Notes under the pieces: generated by a model
The model's input: the letters and a program-made list of their open reading frames with translations, nothing else
What the model was told of the DNA's origin: nothing
Database searches by the model: none
Translations under genes and position numbers: made by a program
Origin: Alphaproteobacteria bacterium LSUCC0719
GTDB taxonomy: Bacteria; Pseudomonadota; Alphaproteobacteria; Puniceispirillales; Puniceispirillaceae
NCBI GenBank assembly: GCA_040839025.1
Contig: JBFPJN010000004.1
Location: forward strand, 62,001-126,000
DNA: 64,000 bases
Direction of reading: 5' to 3'
Shown here: positions 54,601 to 61,595 of the stretch, piece after piece
Layout of the letters: each line of letters begins with the position of its first letter
How positions within the stretch are numbered: the stretch's first letter is position 1

Positions 54601-55797
54601 GGTATCATCGACATTCTGCTCGACCTGGAACTTGCGGTCATCGCCATAGGCAGCGTTGATCGCACGCTCAACCTCGGCAGCCAGCTGGTCGGCATTGTAG
54701 AGGCCGGGATTGATATCGATGCTGACCGGCTGGTCCGAATCATCGACATTCACGAGCAGGAAATCCTTGCCCCAATAGACATCAGAGCCGGTATTGCCAG
54801 CCTCTCGTGTGGCCTTGAACTGCATCGGATCGGTGACGATTTCGACAAGCTTGTCACCTTCCTCACCGAAGTCGAAGCTTGTCGATTCACCGCCGATTGA
54901 TGCTGGCTGCGAAGGCACCAGGGTCTGCAGGTCATCCAGCTTGTAAAGCGGCGATCCCTTGCCCTCGATGAAGTAGTTGTCATCGGGGATGGATGTTGTC
55001 TGCTGGCCAAACCGGTCAACAAAGATCTGCTTGCCGGCATCGTCAACCGCGCTGACGAGATCCGGAGTGATGATCGTGTCATTGATCACCAGCCGGGTGT
55101 CGTATTTGTTTGTCGGGTCGTCGGCGGAGGCGGCCTGGGTCTTGATGAAATACACCGTGGCGATCGTCGGGTTACCGAGATCATCAAAGATGGTGATCGA
55201 TGTCGAGTTGGTGAATGTCTCAGGGTCATTCGGATCGAATGCATAACCGTCCTGGAACTGCGGGCGGTCCGGCACCACGTCGGAGGCCGCATTCACGTTC
55301 ACGCCAAGCTTGATGTTCGATGTCGCCTGCGGATCACCTGATGTCACCGGCAGCTGGAGCGGGACCGCACTGTCCAGATCCTTTGCCGTGACCGATCCGT
55401 CGGTGTTGACCGGATAGGTCAGCAGATACTGACCGGCCGAGTCGACAACATAACGGTCGTTATTGACGTTCAGTGAACCGTTTCGCGTATAGACCGTCTG
55501 GGCCGATGTCAGCGACGGCTTCAGGGCAAAGAAGCCCTGACCGGAAATCGCAAGATCAAGCGCGTTCAGCGAGGCGGCAATGTTACCCTGTGTGAACTGC
55601 TGTTTGATGCCCTTCAGGATCGTACCCGAACCAATTGACGACGAAGCGTTCTGCAATGGCGAGGTTGCGAAGATATCACCGAATTCGACCCGGCTTCGCT
55701 TAAAGCCGGTGGTGCCGACGTTGGCGATGTTGTTCGACGTTGCCGAAATATCGGCGGAGGAGCCGTTCAATCCTGTTAGTGCGGTATAGAATGACAT
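51622..55797 (-). CDS. flgE: Flagellar hook protein FlgE (giant)
   Basis: A 1391-residue hook protein, about three times the usual 400 or so. Ends are canonical: SFYTALTGLNGSSADISATS, NNIANVGTTGFKRSRVEFGD, and SLERSNVDITEELVNLITAQ, RNFQASAKAIETTTGLTQTI. The hook_E middle (about 130-250) is present, and a long Asp/Thr/Ser-rich beta region fills about 270-1130. It would give a thick hook with large outer domains. The long FliK ruler and enlarged FlgK match. Only one open frame, no sign of fusion to a foreign enzyme. Confidence 0.95.
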   Translation of the reverse strand: MSFYTALTGLNGSSADISATSNNIANVGTTGFKRSRVEFGDIFATSPLQNASSSIGSGTILKGIKQQFTQGNIAASLNALDLAISGQGFFALKPSLTSAQTVYTRNGSLNVNNDRYVVDSAGQYLLTYPVNTDGSVTAKDLDSAVPLQLPVTSGDPQATSNIKLGVNVNAASDVVPDRPQFQDGYAFDPNDPETFTNSTSITIFDDLGNPTIATVYFIKTQAASADDPTNKYDTRLVINDTIITPDLVSAVDDAGKQIFVDRFGQQTTSIPDDNYFIEGKGSPLYKLDDLQTLVPSQPASIGGESTSFDFGEEGDKLVEIVTDPMQFKATREAGNTGSDVYWGKDFLLVNVDDSDQPVSIDINPGLYNADQLAAEVERAINAAYGDDRKFQVEQNVDDTITLDFQRVGADGTVTPLTNKISVELLGTDSYVTELMGDDFAITGTSPDFTKEEFLAHTQVRINETLNEYGRQYADDPLGVGGLQFVKSTGEKINSVYEYNQVVQLERVDDPSDTHYMVHSFYNKRPALSVHTVLDEINGNATNLIEYAATENRLRIYIGDTNSSPNSDLTNYEQGRSITLAGDDQFRSDLNGRSFVISSTGTNANGYKYIDVSTSGLAVADEDFSIAAGSASIFALTSPSDNEPTVEAFFEGSHAVYKGAAEDYSSQSIVIREKQGSTAATEKGAFVASDWKIKNGTETAATTPATLATNLEFLGIQNLHRPMEITASTSSSAGATTLTWSDGTNNLTITTADFSSSAGNANAQLDDIRDKLDALTDLKGFSFTFLDALGNVVDSTSGSNWRDTASITTNTGTATLAKLIVSRDDNTDFTLVAGAATGLSSSVDGGVTTATVNTTAATSDVLAKSSVDWVDEKNPPVHVGYDSINQRLSFEVDRTVLGSGTDSNFNSFSVYGSSTQTGTNNLGLTNADNAQRVQIRGGEVLYGDAFVATGEEIQPNDKRYGIKVAYNSEFQNFSISSGTTGEAIDGNGAIGVPEQQKASNIQVGRYAISETTGARVAQAYDVDATIIGNGDNLLFGVGKTKNGFLFSAGTGLKATPARAVGASANEPLTNVFKLSTQTGDNIFNVSVNGISGIIEVPATSYVGTTLAEALQTRINQIVDPATGDTIGGVTVTYSSETNSFTFATGTTGADSTIKVKGAARLGLDDVPLGVGTVPEIYNLVQATDADGVALYVDANGEVVTNPPENMVEGYYPLYIDEGELTFDKTGKLVSPKNLVHYEKQEEGFSIALDVDFSTSTQLAQPFSVLTVEQDGFTSGRLDGIEIDSSGTIRANYTNGQNNPLGKIVVANFNNQNGLKQIGNATYTETAVSGTPQVGEAGSEGFGNILSGSLERSNVDITEELVNLITAQRNFQASAKAIETTTGLTQTIINIRM

Positions 55798-55811
55798 TTT
55801 CTGCTCTCCCT

Positions 55812-55827
55812 GAGCCTCGCAAGGCTC
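55812..55827. repeat. Small inverted repeat upstream of flgE
   Basis: GAGCCT-CGCA-AGGCTC lies 15 bases in front of the flgE ATG on the transcribed side. It could form a leader hairpin between flgD and flgE. No -24/-12 promoter with a proper TTGC is seen in this 78-bp gap. Confidence 0.4.
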
Positions 55828-55875
55828 GCTTCACTTCTCTGTTTGATCCTGTTGATCGTCAGTCTTTGTTGGTCT

Positions 55876-56571
55876 CTAGCGACGGAATTTGGACACGTCC
55901 GCGGCCCTAACTTCGCCATAATCGCGGACATCCAGCATCACGCCTGTGGCGGCGTCACCGGTTGAAGCCGCGAGAATTTCGGCAAACACACTTGGGGTCA
56001 GGCTTTCCATGCCCTTGCCCATATCGGCAAAGGCCTCGATACGAACGGCCTCACCACTGGCAAGCACCGATTCCGGAAGGTCGCTCCAGGCAAAGCCGAC
56101 AAGGCCGGCCGGCTGGGCGCCAAGCTCCATCTGGTGAAGCACCTCACCATTTGCGTTGCTGAATGTCAGATTGGTAATGCCGGATGCCGAAGGCAGATCC
56201 AGCATGCCGTGGATCTGGCCGGACTCGTCAGGACGGGCATAATTGCCCGGGATCATGACCGAGCTGCCAAGAAGGTTGGCAGCTGTCGCGATCCGGAATT
56301 CTCCAAGCTGGTCGGCCATGCCGCTCAGCGTCGTATTCATGTCGGTGATACCTGTGACAGTCGAGAACTGTGCCATCTGGGCGATGAATTCGGCATTTTC
56401 CATCGGGGCAAATGGATCCTGGTTCTGGAGCTGGGTTGTCATCAGCTTCAGAAAATCACTCTGGCCAAGCGTATCCTTGCTGGCTTTCTTGCTGTCATCA
56501 TCGCTGTTGACACCAATCTTTTTCAGAATGCTGTCAAGCTGCGCCTGGCTGGTTGGATCAATGGTGCTCAT
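55876..56571 (-). CDS. flgD: Hook scaffolding protein FlgD
   Basis: A 231-residue protein with the FlgD N-domain (KDTLGQSDFLKLMTTQLQNQ, DPFAPMENAEFIAQMAQFST) and a Tudor/FnIII-like C-part. It caps the growing hook. 17 bp after flgC. Confidence 0.95.
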   Translation of the reverse strand: MSTIDPTSQAQLDSILKKIGVNSDDDSKKASKDTLGQSDFLKLMTTQLQNQDPFAPMENAEFIAQMAQFSTVTGITDMNTTLSGMADQLGEFRIATAANLLGSSVMIPGNYARPDESGQIHGMLDLPSASGITNLTFSNANGEVLHQMELGAQPAGLVGFAWSDLPESVLASGEAVRIEAFADMGKGMESLTPSVFAEILAASTGDAATGVMLDVRDYGEVRAADVSKFRR

Positions 56572-56588
56572 TCACGCTCTCCGTTGGC

Positions 56589-57008
56589 TTATTTGCCCAT
56601 ATTGATGGTTCGCATCATCAGGGCGCGAAGGGTCGTAACCACTTCAACATTGTTCTGATACTGGCGTTTTGCCTCCAGCATCTCGACAAACTCTTCTTCC
56701 ACACTTACCGCCGCCGCATAGACAAAGCCGTCATCATCGGCCAGCGGGTGATTGGGCATGTAGGTTCGCTCTGGACGGCGGTCGGTTCTGGTGATTCCCG
56801 CAACCTCGGTTGTCGAAATCCCGGTATCCTTGACGTTTGCCGCATAGGTGGTTTCAAAAATCGGTTTCATCGCGCGGTAGGCGGTATCCTCCTCACCGCT
56901 GATGTTGCCGGCATTGGCAAGGTTACTGGCAATGGTGTTCAGGCGCACAAGCTGCGCCGACATGGCCCGACCAGCAACGTCGAAGATGTTGTTGATAGCT
57001 GCCATCAC
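56589..57008 (-). CDS. flgC: Proximal rod protein FlgC
   Basis: A 139-residue rod protein: FDVAGRAMSAQLVRLNTIAS, NLANAGNISGEEDTAYRAMK and C-terminal EEEFVEMLEAKRQYQNNVEV. Start overlaps the flgB stop (ATGA). Confidence 0.96.
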   Translation of the reverse strand: MMAAINNIFDVAGRAMSAQLVRLNTIASNLANAGNISGEEDTAYRAMKPIFETTYAANVKDTGISTTEVAGITRTDRRPERTYMPNHPLADDDGFVYAAAVSVEEEFVEMLEAKRQYQNNVEVVTTLRALMMRTINMGK

Positions 57009-57391
57009 TCGCCCTTAATGGCGGACATCAACCCGCCGATCTTGTTGTTGAGGAATGTCAGAGTTGTCTGGTAGCGGATGACGTTTTCCGAAAATTCCAT
57101 CTGCTCTACATTCAATTCCACAGTGTTGCCATCGCGCGAGGGGTTCACCGGCGAGCGATAGAGCATGCCTGTGGCATTGGCGTTCATGGCCACACGAAAA
57201 TGACGGCCATCAGTGGCGCGCAGTGGCCCCACCTTCTCGGCCTTGTTGATCTCGGCCTGAAAATCCATGTCGCGCGCCTTGAAATTCGGTGTCGCGGCAT
57301 TCGCGATATTCGAGGCAAGAACCTTGTTGCGCTTCGCCCTGACCTGGAGCGCAGTCGCATGGAGGTTCAGATAGTCACCAATGCCTTTCAT
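57005..57391 (-). CDS. flgB: Proximal rod protein FlgB
   Basis: A 128-residue protein: DYLNLHATALQVRAKRNKVL, ASNIANAATPNFKARDMDFQ and a C-terminal helix ENVIRYQTTLTFLNNKIGGL. First gene of flgBCDEF, with a 120-base leader from a sigma-54 promoter at 57523-57537. Confidence 0.96.
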   Translation of the reverse strand: MKGIGDYLNLHATALQVRAKRNKVLASNIANAATPNFKARDMDFQAEINKAEKVGPLRATDGRHFRVAMNANATGMLYRSPVNPSRDGNTVELNVEQMEFSENVIRYQTTLTFLNNKIGGLMSAIKGE

Positions 57392-57509
57392 CTAACTCTC
57401 CTTGTCAAGGGGCTGAAAACATTTCTGTTTCTCAACCGAAACTTTGTTTACGCCGACAGTCTGCGGGATCAAATCTGGTAAATAATTTAATCACCGCTTG
57501 ACGACTTGC

Positions 57510-57524
57510 TGGCCCGTATTTTGC
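57510..57524 (+). promoter_or_regulatory. Sigma-54 promoter facing right, sharing its -12 with the flgB promoter
   Basis: TGGCCCGTATTTTGC has GG-N10-GC. Predicted start near 57535, 26 bases before the acidic-protein ATG at 57561. Its GC (57523-57524) is also the -12 GC of the leftward promoter. Confidence 0.8.
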
Positions 57525-57537
57525 AATAACGATGCCA
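57523..57537 (-). promoter_or_regulatory. Sigma-54 promoter of flgBCDEF, overlapping the rightward promoter
   Basis: Minus-strand TGGCATCGTTATTGC with GG-N10-GC. The two promoters form the symmetrical block TGGC-N7-TTGCAA-N7-GCCA across 57510-57537. Predicted leftward start near 57512. Confidence 0.85.
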
Positions 57538-57560
57538 ACTCAACGGCAGAGGATGAAAAA

Positions 57561-58694
57561 ATGGTTGCATCCACCATAAGCAACAGCGGCGGCCCAGGTT
57601 CACCTACAGAACTGTCACCGGTGACCATCGCCGTGCGTGACAAGGTCATAGAGAAGTTCAAGGATCAGCCACTCAAGGAGATGAATGAGTCGCTCAAGAT
57701 GCTGCTCGCAAACGAGCAGGATGAACAAAAGCGGCTTGGCATTCTGGCAGGGCGGGTCTTTATATTAAGGCAGCGCATTGCCGCCCTCGCCGAAACCGAC
57801 CAGCAGCGAGTCGTTTCCACCGCATCCCCGGCACCAAAAGATACCGAAGCACCGGTTCAGGAAGACACAGAGGCCGGCGGCGATACAACAAGCGAATGGA
57901 CACGGTTGCGCATCCTTGATGATTGTGAGGTCAATGGGGTCCGGTTCCCGAAAACGGTCATTATTGATGTCAAATCATCCGACGCGCAGCGCCTCATTGA
58001 TAGTGGCAATGCCGAGCTGGTGGATGAACAGCCGCCTGGTGATGCCGCCCCGGATGCCGCCCCGGATACAGCTGGCGAAGCGGCGGGCGATGACGGTAGT
58101 GATGCATCGGCCATGCAGACCGAGCTTGAAAATGCCGAGACTGCTGTTGACGAGGCTGTTACAGAACCGGGCGCAGAGGACGACACCCGCACTGAAGAGG
58201 CAGATGCCGCTTCGACTGACACGCCGGCAGAAGACACACCGGCAGAAGAAGCCCCGGCAGAAGACGCCGCGGCCACGATGGAGGGCGAAGAAGCAAATGC
58301 CACAGAGGCAGATACCGCAGCCGAGCCACAAGATGAAGCCGCACAGGATACGGTTATCGAGACACCAAGCGCCGCCGAAGTCACGGCCGCGCTTGCAGCG
58401 CTTGGCTCGGGCGATGACAGTGCCGAAGACGCCGCCCAGACATCTGATGATACCGGTGACGGTGCCGATCCGGCAGCTGACGATGAAGCCGCGGCGGTTG
58501 CGGCAGAACTCGAAGCCGCCGCAGGTGCCATGACGGCGCCGTCGGCAGACCCGGATGCCGATGACACCGATGATTCAGGCAAGCCTGGCGGATGGTTTGA
58601 AGCCCAGCAGAATGCGGAAAAGGCCGCAAAGGCCGAGGCCGGCGACGATCAGGAGCCGGCACCGGAAGACGAAGGGCCAAAGGATGAAAAATAA
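57561..58694 (+). CDS. Acidic low-complexity protein of unknown function, sigma-54 controlled
   Basis: A 377-residue protein with AGAGGA before the ATG at 57561. Residues 1-80 are helical (AVRDKVIEKFKDQPLKEMNE, SLKMLLANEQDEQKRLGILA). Residues about 110-155 look like a small folded domain (WTRLRILDDCEVNGVRFPKT, VIIDVKSSDAQRLIDSGNAE). The rest, over half, is extremely acidic Ala/Glu/Asp/Thr with PAEDTPAEEAPAED-like repeats, and a short conserved-looking tail (KPGGWFEAQQNAEKAAKA). No signal peptide or TM. Its promoter is shared with flgB, so it is co-expressed with rod and hook; function unknown. Confidence 0.8.
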   Translation: MVASTISNSGGPGSPTELSPVTIAVRDKVIEKFKDQPLKEMNESLKMLLANEQDEQKRLGILAGRVFILRQRIAALAETDQQRVVSTASPAPKDTEAPVQEDTEAGGDTTSEWTRLRILDDCEVNGVRFPKTVIIDVKSSDAQRLIDSGNAELVDEQPPGDAAPDAAPDTAGEAAGDDGSDASAMQTELENAETAVDEAVTEPGAEDDTRTEEADAASTDTPAEDTPAEEAPAEDAAATMEGEEANATEADTAAEPQDEAAQDTVIETPSAAEVTAALAALGSGDDSAEDAAQTSDDTGDGADPAADDEAAAVAAELEAAAGAMTAPSADPDADDTDDSGKPGGWFEAQQNAEKAAKAEAGDDQEPAPEDEGPKDEK

Positions 58695-59040
58695 ACCAAA
58701 ACCGGCAAGGCTGACATGCGCTGCCATCGCGCTTGCCGGTTTGGTGACTGCAGGATGTGATGACCTGTCCCGGTTCAAGCAGGAGCGCTATGAATGCAAT
58801 TTCAACCAGCATGGGCTTGTTGAAATCGATATTCGGGACATGGAGGTCGGCACTGAAGTGGCTGTCAGCTTTACCGATGGTGCCAGGAAGATGCTGCTGA
58901 CGGAAAGCAGTGACAGCAATTTCACGCTGACAAACGAACAGCTGGTCCTGCGTGTTGACCGGAAAAGCGGGACAGTGCGGCTGACGCGCGGGTCGCGCTA
59001 TCTGAATATCAGCTGCAGCAAATCGGAATTTCGGATGTAG
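58684..59040 (+). CDS. Small putative lipoprotein downstream of the acidic protein
   Basis: A 118-residue protein with signal and lipobox (AAIALAGLVTAGCDDLSRFK) and a small beta domain with two further cysteines (YECNFNQHGLVEIDIRDMEV, RYLNISCSKSEFRM). Start overlaps the upstream gene end by 11 bases, so the pair is coupled and shares the sigma-54 promoter. It should sit in a periplasm-facing membrane leaflet. Unknown family. Confidence 0.75.
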   Translation: MKNKPKPARLTCAAIALAGLVTAGCDDLSRFKQERYECNFNQHGLVEIDIRDMEVGTEVAVSFTDGARKMLLTESSDSNFTLTNEQLVLRVDRKSGTVRLTRGSRYLNISCSKSEFRM

Positions 59041-59108
59041 GAATTCCCCTGACGGGGACACAGATCATCTGACCCACACAAATGTCATGGACCGGGATCA
59101 CGTCAAGC

Positions 59109-59144
59109 GTTATGTCAGGTGTGATGTCTGGCGTGATGTCAGGC
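59109..59144. repeat. Three imperfect 12-bp tandem repeats
   Basis: GTTATGTCAGGT, GTGATGTCTGGC and GTGATGTCAGGC follow one another between the lipoprotein gene and the end of the DUF2802 gene. They run six bases into the latter's stop region. Confidence 0.6.
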
Positions 59145-59567
59145 CTTGCCACGACCATGAAAGGTGACGATTGCCTCTGCCTCTTCAAGCGACAGGCCGG
59201 TGGCATCGGCAACCGCTTCCTTTGTCGCCCCTGCCCTGGCCAGTTCGATGGCGCGGCTCATGCCAACCTCGCCACGGACATCGTCTGCAAGGCGCACAAC
59301 ATCCCGGCGCAGGGATTCCAGCGCCGCTTTGCTTTCATTCGTGGCGACAACCAGCTGTTCGCTGGCTTGCGTCATATCACGAGTGGCCTTTGCCTGAAGG
59401 TCGAGAAGCTGGTCATGTTCGTGAATTTGCTCTTCAAGGCGGGTCAGGCGTGATGACAGCCTGTTACGAAGCAACACGAGCTGCAGCCACATACCAAGTG
59501 TGATCACCAGCAGCAGGATGATCAGGATGTTCCCCGGCGTCAAAAGCTGGTTTGATTCGACCATCAT
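59139..59567 (-). CDS. DUF2802-like membrane-anchored protein
   Basis: A 142-residue protein with an N-terminal TM helix (NILIILLLVITLGMWLQLVL), a coiled coil (SRLTRLEEQIHEHDQLLDLQ) and a C-terminal helix-turn motif (AIELARAGATKEAVADATGL, SLEEAEAIVTFHGRG) typical of DUF2802 proteins, which occur in flagellar/chemotaxis loci of Pseudomonas and relatives. Function unknown. It is 109 bp after the flgN-like gene on the same strand. Confidence 0.75.
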   Translation of the reverse strand: MMVESNQLLTPGNILIILLLVITLGMWLQLVLLRNRLSSRLTRLEEQIHEHDQLLDLQAKATRDMTQASEQLVVATNESKAALESLRRDVVRLADDVRGEVGMSRAIELARAGATKEAVADATGLSLEEAEAIVTFHGRGKA

Positions 59568-59676
59568 GATCTCCTTATCCTCGCCCCAGGATTAACGCCC
59601 CAAGATGACTATTCCGGGCGCGACGCCACACCGGATGACGGCGCGGCTGTCGTCTGCCTCATCGAGCCTTGCCTCA

Positions 59677-59985
59677 TCAAGGCACCCGAGACAGCGCCTC
59701 TTTCATATATTCGTCGAATTCGTCCGTCCAAACAAGCCTCGCCCTGGCCCGAGTTTCAAGCCTGGCAAGCGCCGTCGACAGACGTTGGATCACCGCCAGC
59801 TCTTCGGTTGACGGGCCGGCGGCCTTGAGATCGGTCACAAGCTCGGGCCAGCGTGCAGACATAAGCTGTTCGATTTCGGTATTTGCGGCAAGAAACTCGT
59901 CAGCATTGCTGACACGCGACAGCGCACGCTCAATCAATTGATTGAGCGTGCCCTCAAATTCCACAAGCTTTTCGTTCACAGTCAT
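59677..59985 (-). CDS. FlgN-like small helical protein (tentative)
   Basis: A 102-residue all-helical acidic protein (VNEKLVEFEGTLNQLIERAL, SRVSNADEFLAANTEIEQLM, LAVIQRLSTALARLETRARA). It follows flgM by 19 bp. In Vibrio and enterics flgM is followed by flgN, the FlgK/FlgL export chaperone, which is also helical; FlgN is usually longer (about 140). Identity rests on position. Confidence 0.55.
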   Translation of the reverse strand: MTVNEKLVEFEGTLNQLIERALSRVSNADEFLAANTEIEQLMSARWPELVTDLKAAGPSTEELAVIQRLSTALARLETRARARLVWTDEFDEYMKEALSRVP

Positions 59986-60004
59986 TGCGACGGCTGCCGC
60001 TGGC

Positions 60005-60301
60005 TCAGGCTTTCATTTCCCTGTACGCATCCATCAACGCTTCCGAAATGCGATCGACATTGATCGGATACTCTCCACGAGAGATCGCATCCTTGATCCG
60101 ACGAACGGCCTCGGTGTTGACAGGTGGTGCCTCAGCGAGCTGTGCTACGGCTTTCGAGGACGCAGCACCGCTAACCTTAACGGTTTCTCCAGCTGGCGCT
60201 ACCGGTGTCGGTGCGGCGCCGGCGCCCGAAGGACGTCCGTCTGCAGCCCGACCCTTGGTCAGCTCCATCCTATTGACTGTGGTTTTAATGGCGTCAACCA
60301 T
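60005..60301 (-). CDS. flgM: Anti-sigma-28 factor FlgM
   Basis: A 98-residue protein with a Pro/Ala-rich flexible N-half and the FlgM C-terminal sigma-binding region (VNTEAVRRIKDAISRGEYPI, NVDRISEALMDAYREM). FlgM is exported when the hook is complete, freeing FliA. Its presence means a sigma-28 tier exists, though fliA is not in the window; most alphaproteobacteria lack FlgM. 36 bp after flgA. Confidence 0.92.
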   Translation of the reverse strand: MVDAIKTTVNRMELTKGRAADGRPSGAGAAPTPVAPAGETVKVSGAASSKAVAQLAEAPPVNTEAVRRIKDAISRGEYPINVDRISEALMDAYREMKA

Positions 60302-60337
60302 TTCATTGGCCTCCTCAGGAAGGGTAACGACGCAGCG

Positions 60338-61141
60338 TCAGCTATTTTTAGCAATCACCACGACTTTTTTTTCATCGATGACCTTGGCCATCACAGTCTT
60401 GCCGCTGCTAGCGTTCTGGACCTTGATCCAGTCGCCAAATTGTCCATTTTCAAGCGCATAGCCTACCATATCGACGCTAATTCCACCAGCGCCACTGGAA
60501 ATCAGCACCTCGCTCTCTTCTTCAATCATGAAGGCGGGCATAAGATGGCGTGTCTGCAGGGGGCGTCGCGCTGAAAGTGGTGTTTTCATGCGTCTGCCAA
60601 TCACGTCCGCAGCGGCAAAGAACACACCGCTGACATTGCGCGCCGGCACCGGAAACAAGGTGACATCATCGGGTGTGATCACATCTCCGCGTGCCATGCT
60701 GCGGGTCAACATGACGACATCGTATTCATCAGCCATACCGGCCTGGATGGCGGATTGCGGGGACACCCGGGTTCCTGTCAGCGACGAAATGGGTCCGTCG
60801 GTCTGCCGGCGTGGGGTGAATTCGGCAATTGGCACCGGTGCCGGCGTCGTTGTCAGATTGGTCCGGATCGCAAACTGCCAGCCATCTTCGACATCGCAGC
60901 GGACAGCAACGGTGTTCCAGCCGCCAAACAGTGGATCAATGGCTATCTTGCCCTTACAGGACGGGAATTTTCGGGTCGGGGACAGCGCCGGATCACCTTC
61001 GAGATAAACCTCCGCCAGCTTGTCGGTGATCAAGCGTGCCACTTCAACGCCCGACACAGGCTGGTCTGCCAGCGCAGCCTGCCCGGCCAGAATGCCGGCA
61101 AACCCCGCCATCGATGCCTGGAATAGAGAGCGCCTCGACAT
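60338..61141 (-). CDS. flgA: P-ring chaperone FlgA with a Tat-like signal
   Basis: A 267-residue protein. Signal MSRRSLFQASMAGFAGILAG then QAALADQ contains SRRSLFQ, close to the twin-arginine S-R-R-x-F-L-K motif. The C-terminal SAF/FlgA domain is clear (VVMLTRSMARGDVITPDDVT, AADVIGRRMKTPLSARRPLQ, GDWIKVQNASSGKTVMAKVI). FlgA assists FlgI assembly in the periplasm. The ATG at 61141 has GGAGGATAG upstream and is preferred; it begins four bases after the FimV-like gene. Confidence 0.93.
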   Translation of the reverse strand: MSRRSLFQASMAGFAGILAGQAALADQPVSGVEVARLITDKLAEVYLEGDPALSPTRKFPSCKGKIAIDPLFGGWNTVAVRCDVEDGWQFAIRTNLTTTPAPVPIAEFTPRRQTDGPISSLTGTRVSPQSAIQAGMADEYDVVMLTRSMARGDVITPDDVTLFPVPARNVSGVFFAAADVIGRRMKTPLSARRPLQTRHLMPAFMIEEESEVLISSGAGGISVDMVGYALENGQFGDWIKVQNASSGKTVMAKVIDEKKVVVIAKNS

Positions 61142-61145
61142 CTGT

Positions 61146-61595
61146 CTATCCTCCGATAAAGAAGATCTGGTCGCGGTTCGACCCACCGGATCCGGACGTG
61201 GTATCCTGAGGCTTGCCGCCAAGCACCAGATCCTTCATCTCGTTCAGGGAGGGAAGGTGCAACAGCTTGTCAGCATACAGAAAATTCGGATTACCCCGAA
61301 CAAAGGCCGACCGGTTCTTCTTGACAATCGCCATCTGCACCACGGACAAATCCAGGCCGCTGCCAGCATAATGTTCGGTGATGATGTGAGACAGCGTTTC
61401 GTCGGGCATCACCCGGTGGCTGGCCGTATGGTTGGGATCACTGACAAAGATGTTGTCAGGGTTCAGTCCGGACGCCGCCGAGGCGCCACCATAGGTCGGA
61501 TATTCAAGGACAACGATCGGCTGTGACTGTGCGACAGCCGCAAGCGGTGCCATCATCAGGCCCAGCCCGACAACCCCTTTGAGAAGCGTGTTCAT
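61146..61595 (-). CDS. Small periplasmic FimV/LysM-like protein
   Basis: A 149-residue protein with a Sec signal (LLKGVVGLGLMMAPLAAVAQ) and a middle segment like the FimV/HubP N-terminal LysM region: HRVMPDETLSHIITEHYAGS, VVQMAIVKKNRSAFVRGNPN, FLYADKLLHLPSLNEMKDLV. It lacks the long TPR/TM part of FimV. The start overlaps the flgT stop (ATGA), tying it to flgT-flgA expression. Possibly binds peptidoglycan at the motor or pole; inference. Confidence 0.7.
   Translation of the reverse strand: MNTLLKGVVGLGLMMAPLAAVAQSQPIVVLEYPTYGGASAASGLNPDNIFVSDPNHTASHRVMPDETLSHIITEHYAGSGLDLSVVQMAIVKKNRSAFVRGNPNFLYADKLLHLPSLNEMKDLVLGGKPQDTTSGSGGSNRDQIFFIGG

Noticed and set aside
55803-55816. GG-N10-GC spacing on the minus strand upstream of flgE
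   Set aside because: The sequence lacks both TGGCA and TTGC character; spacing alone is not enough.
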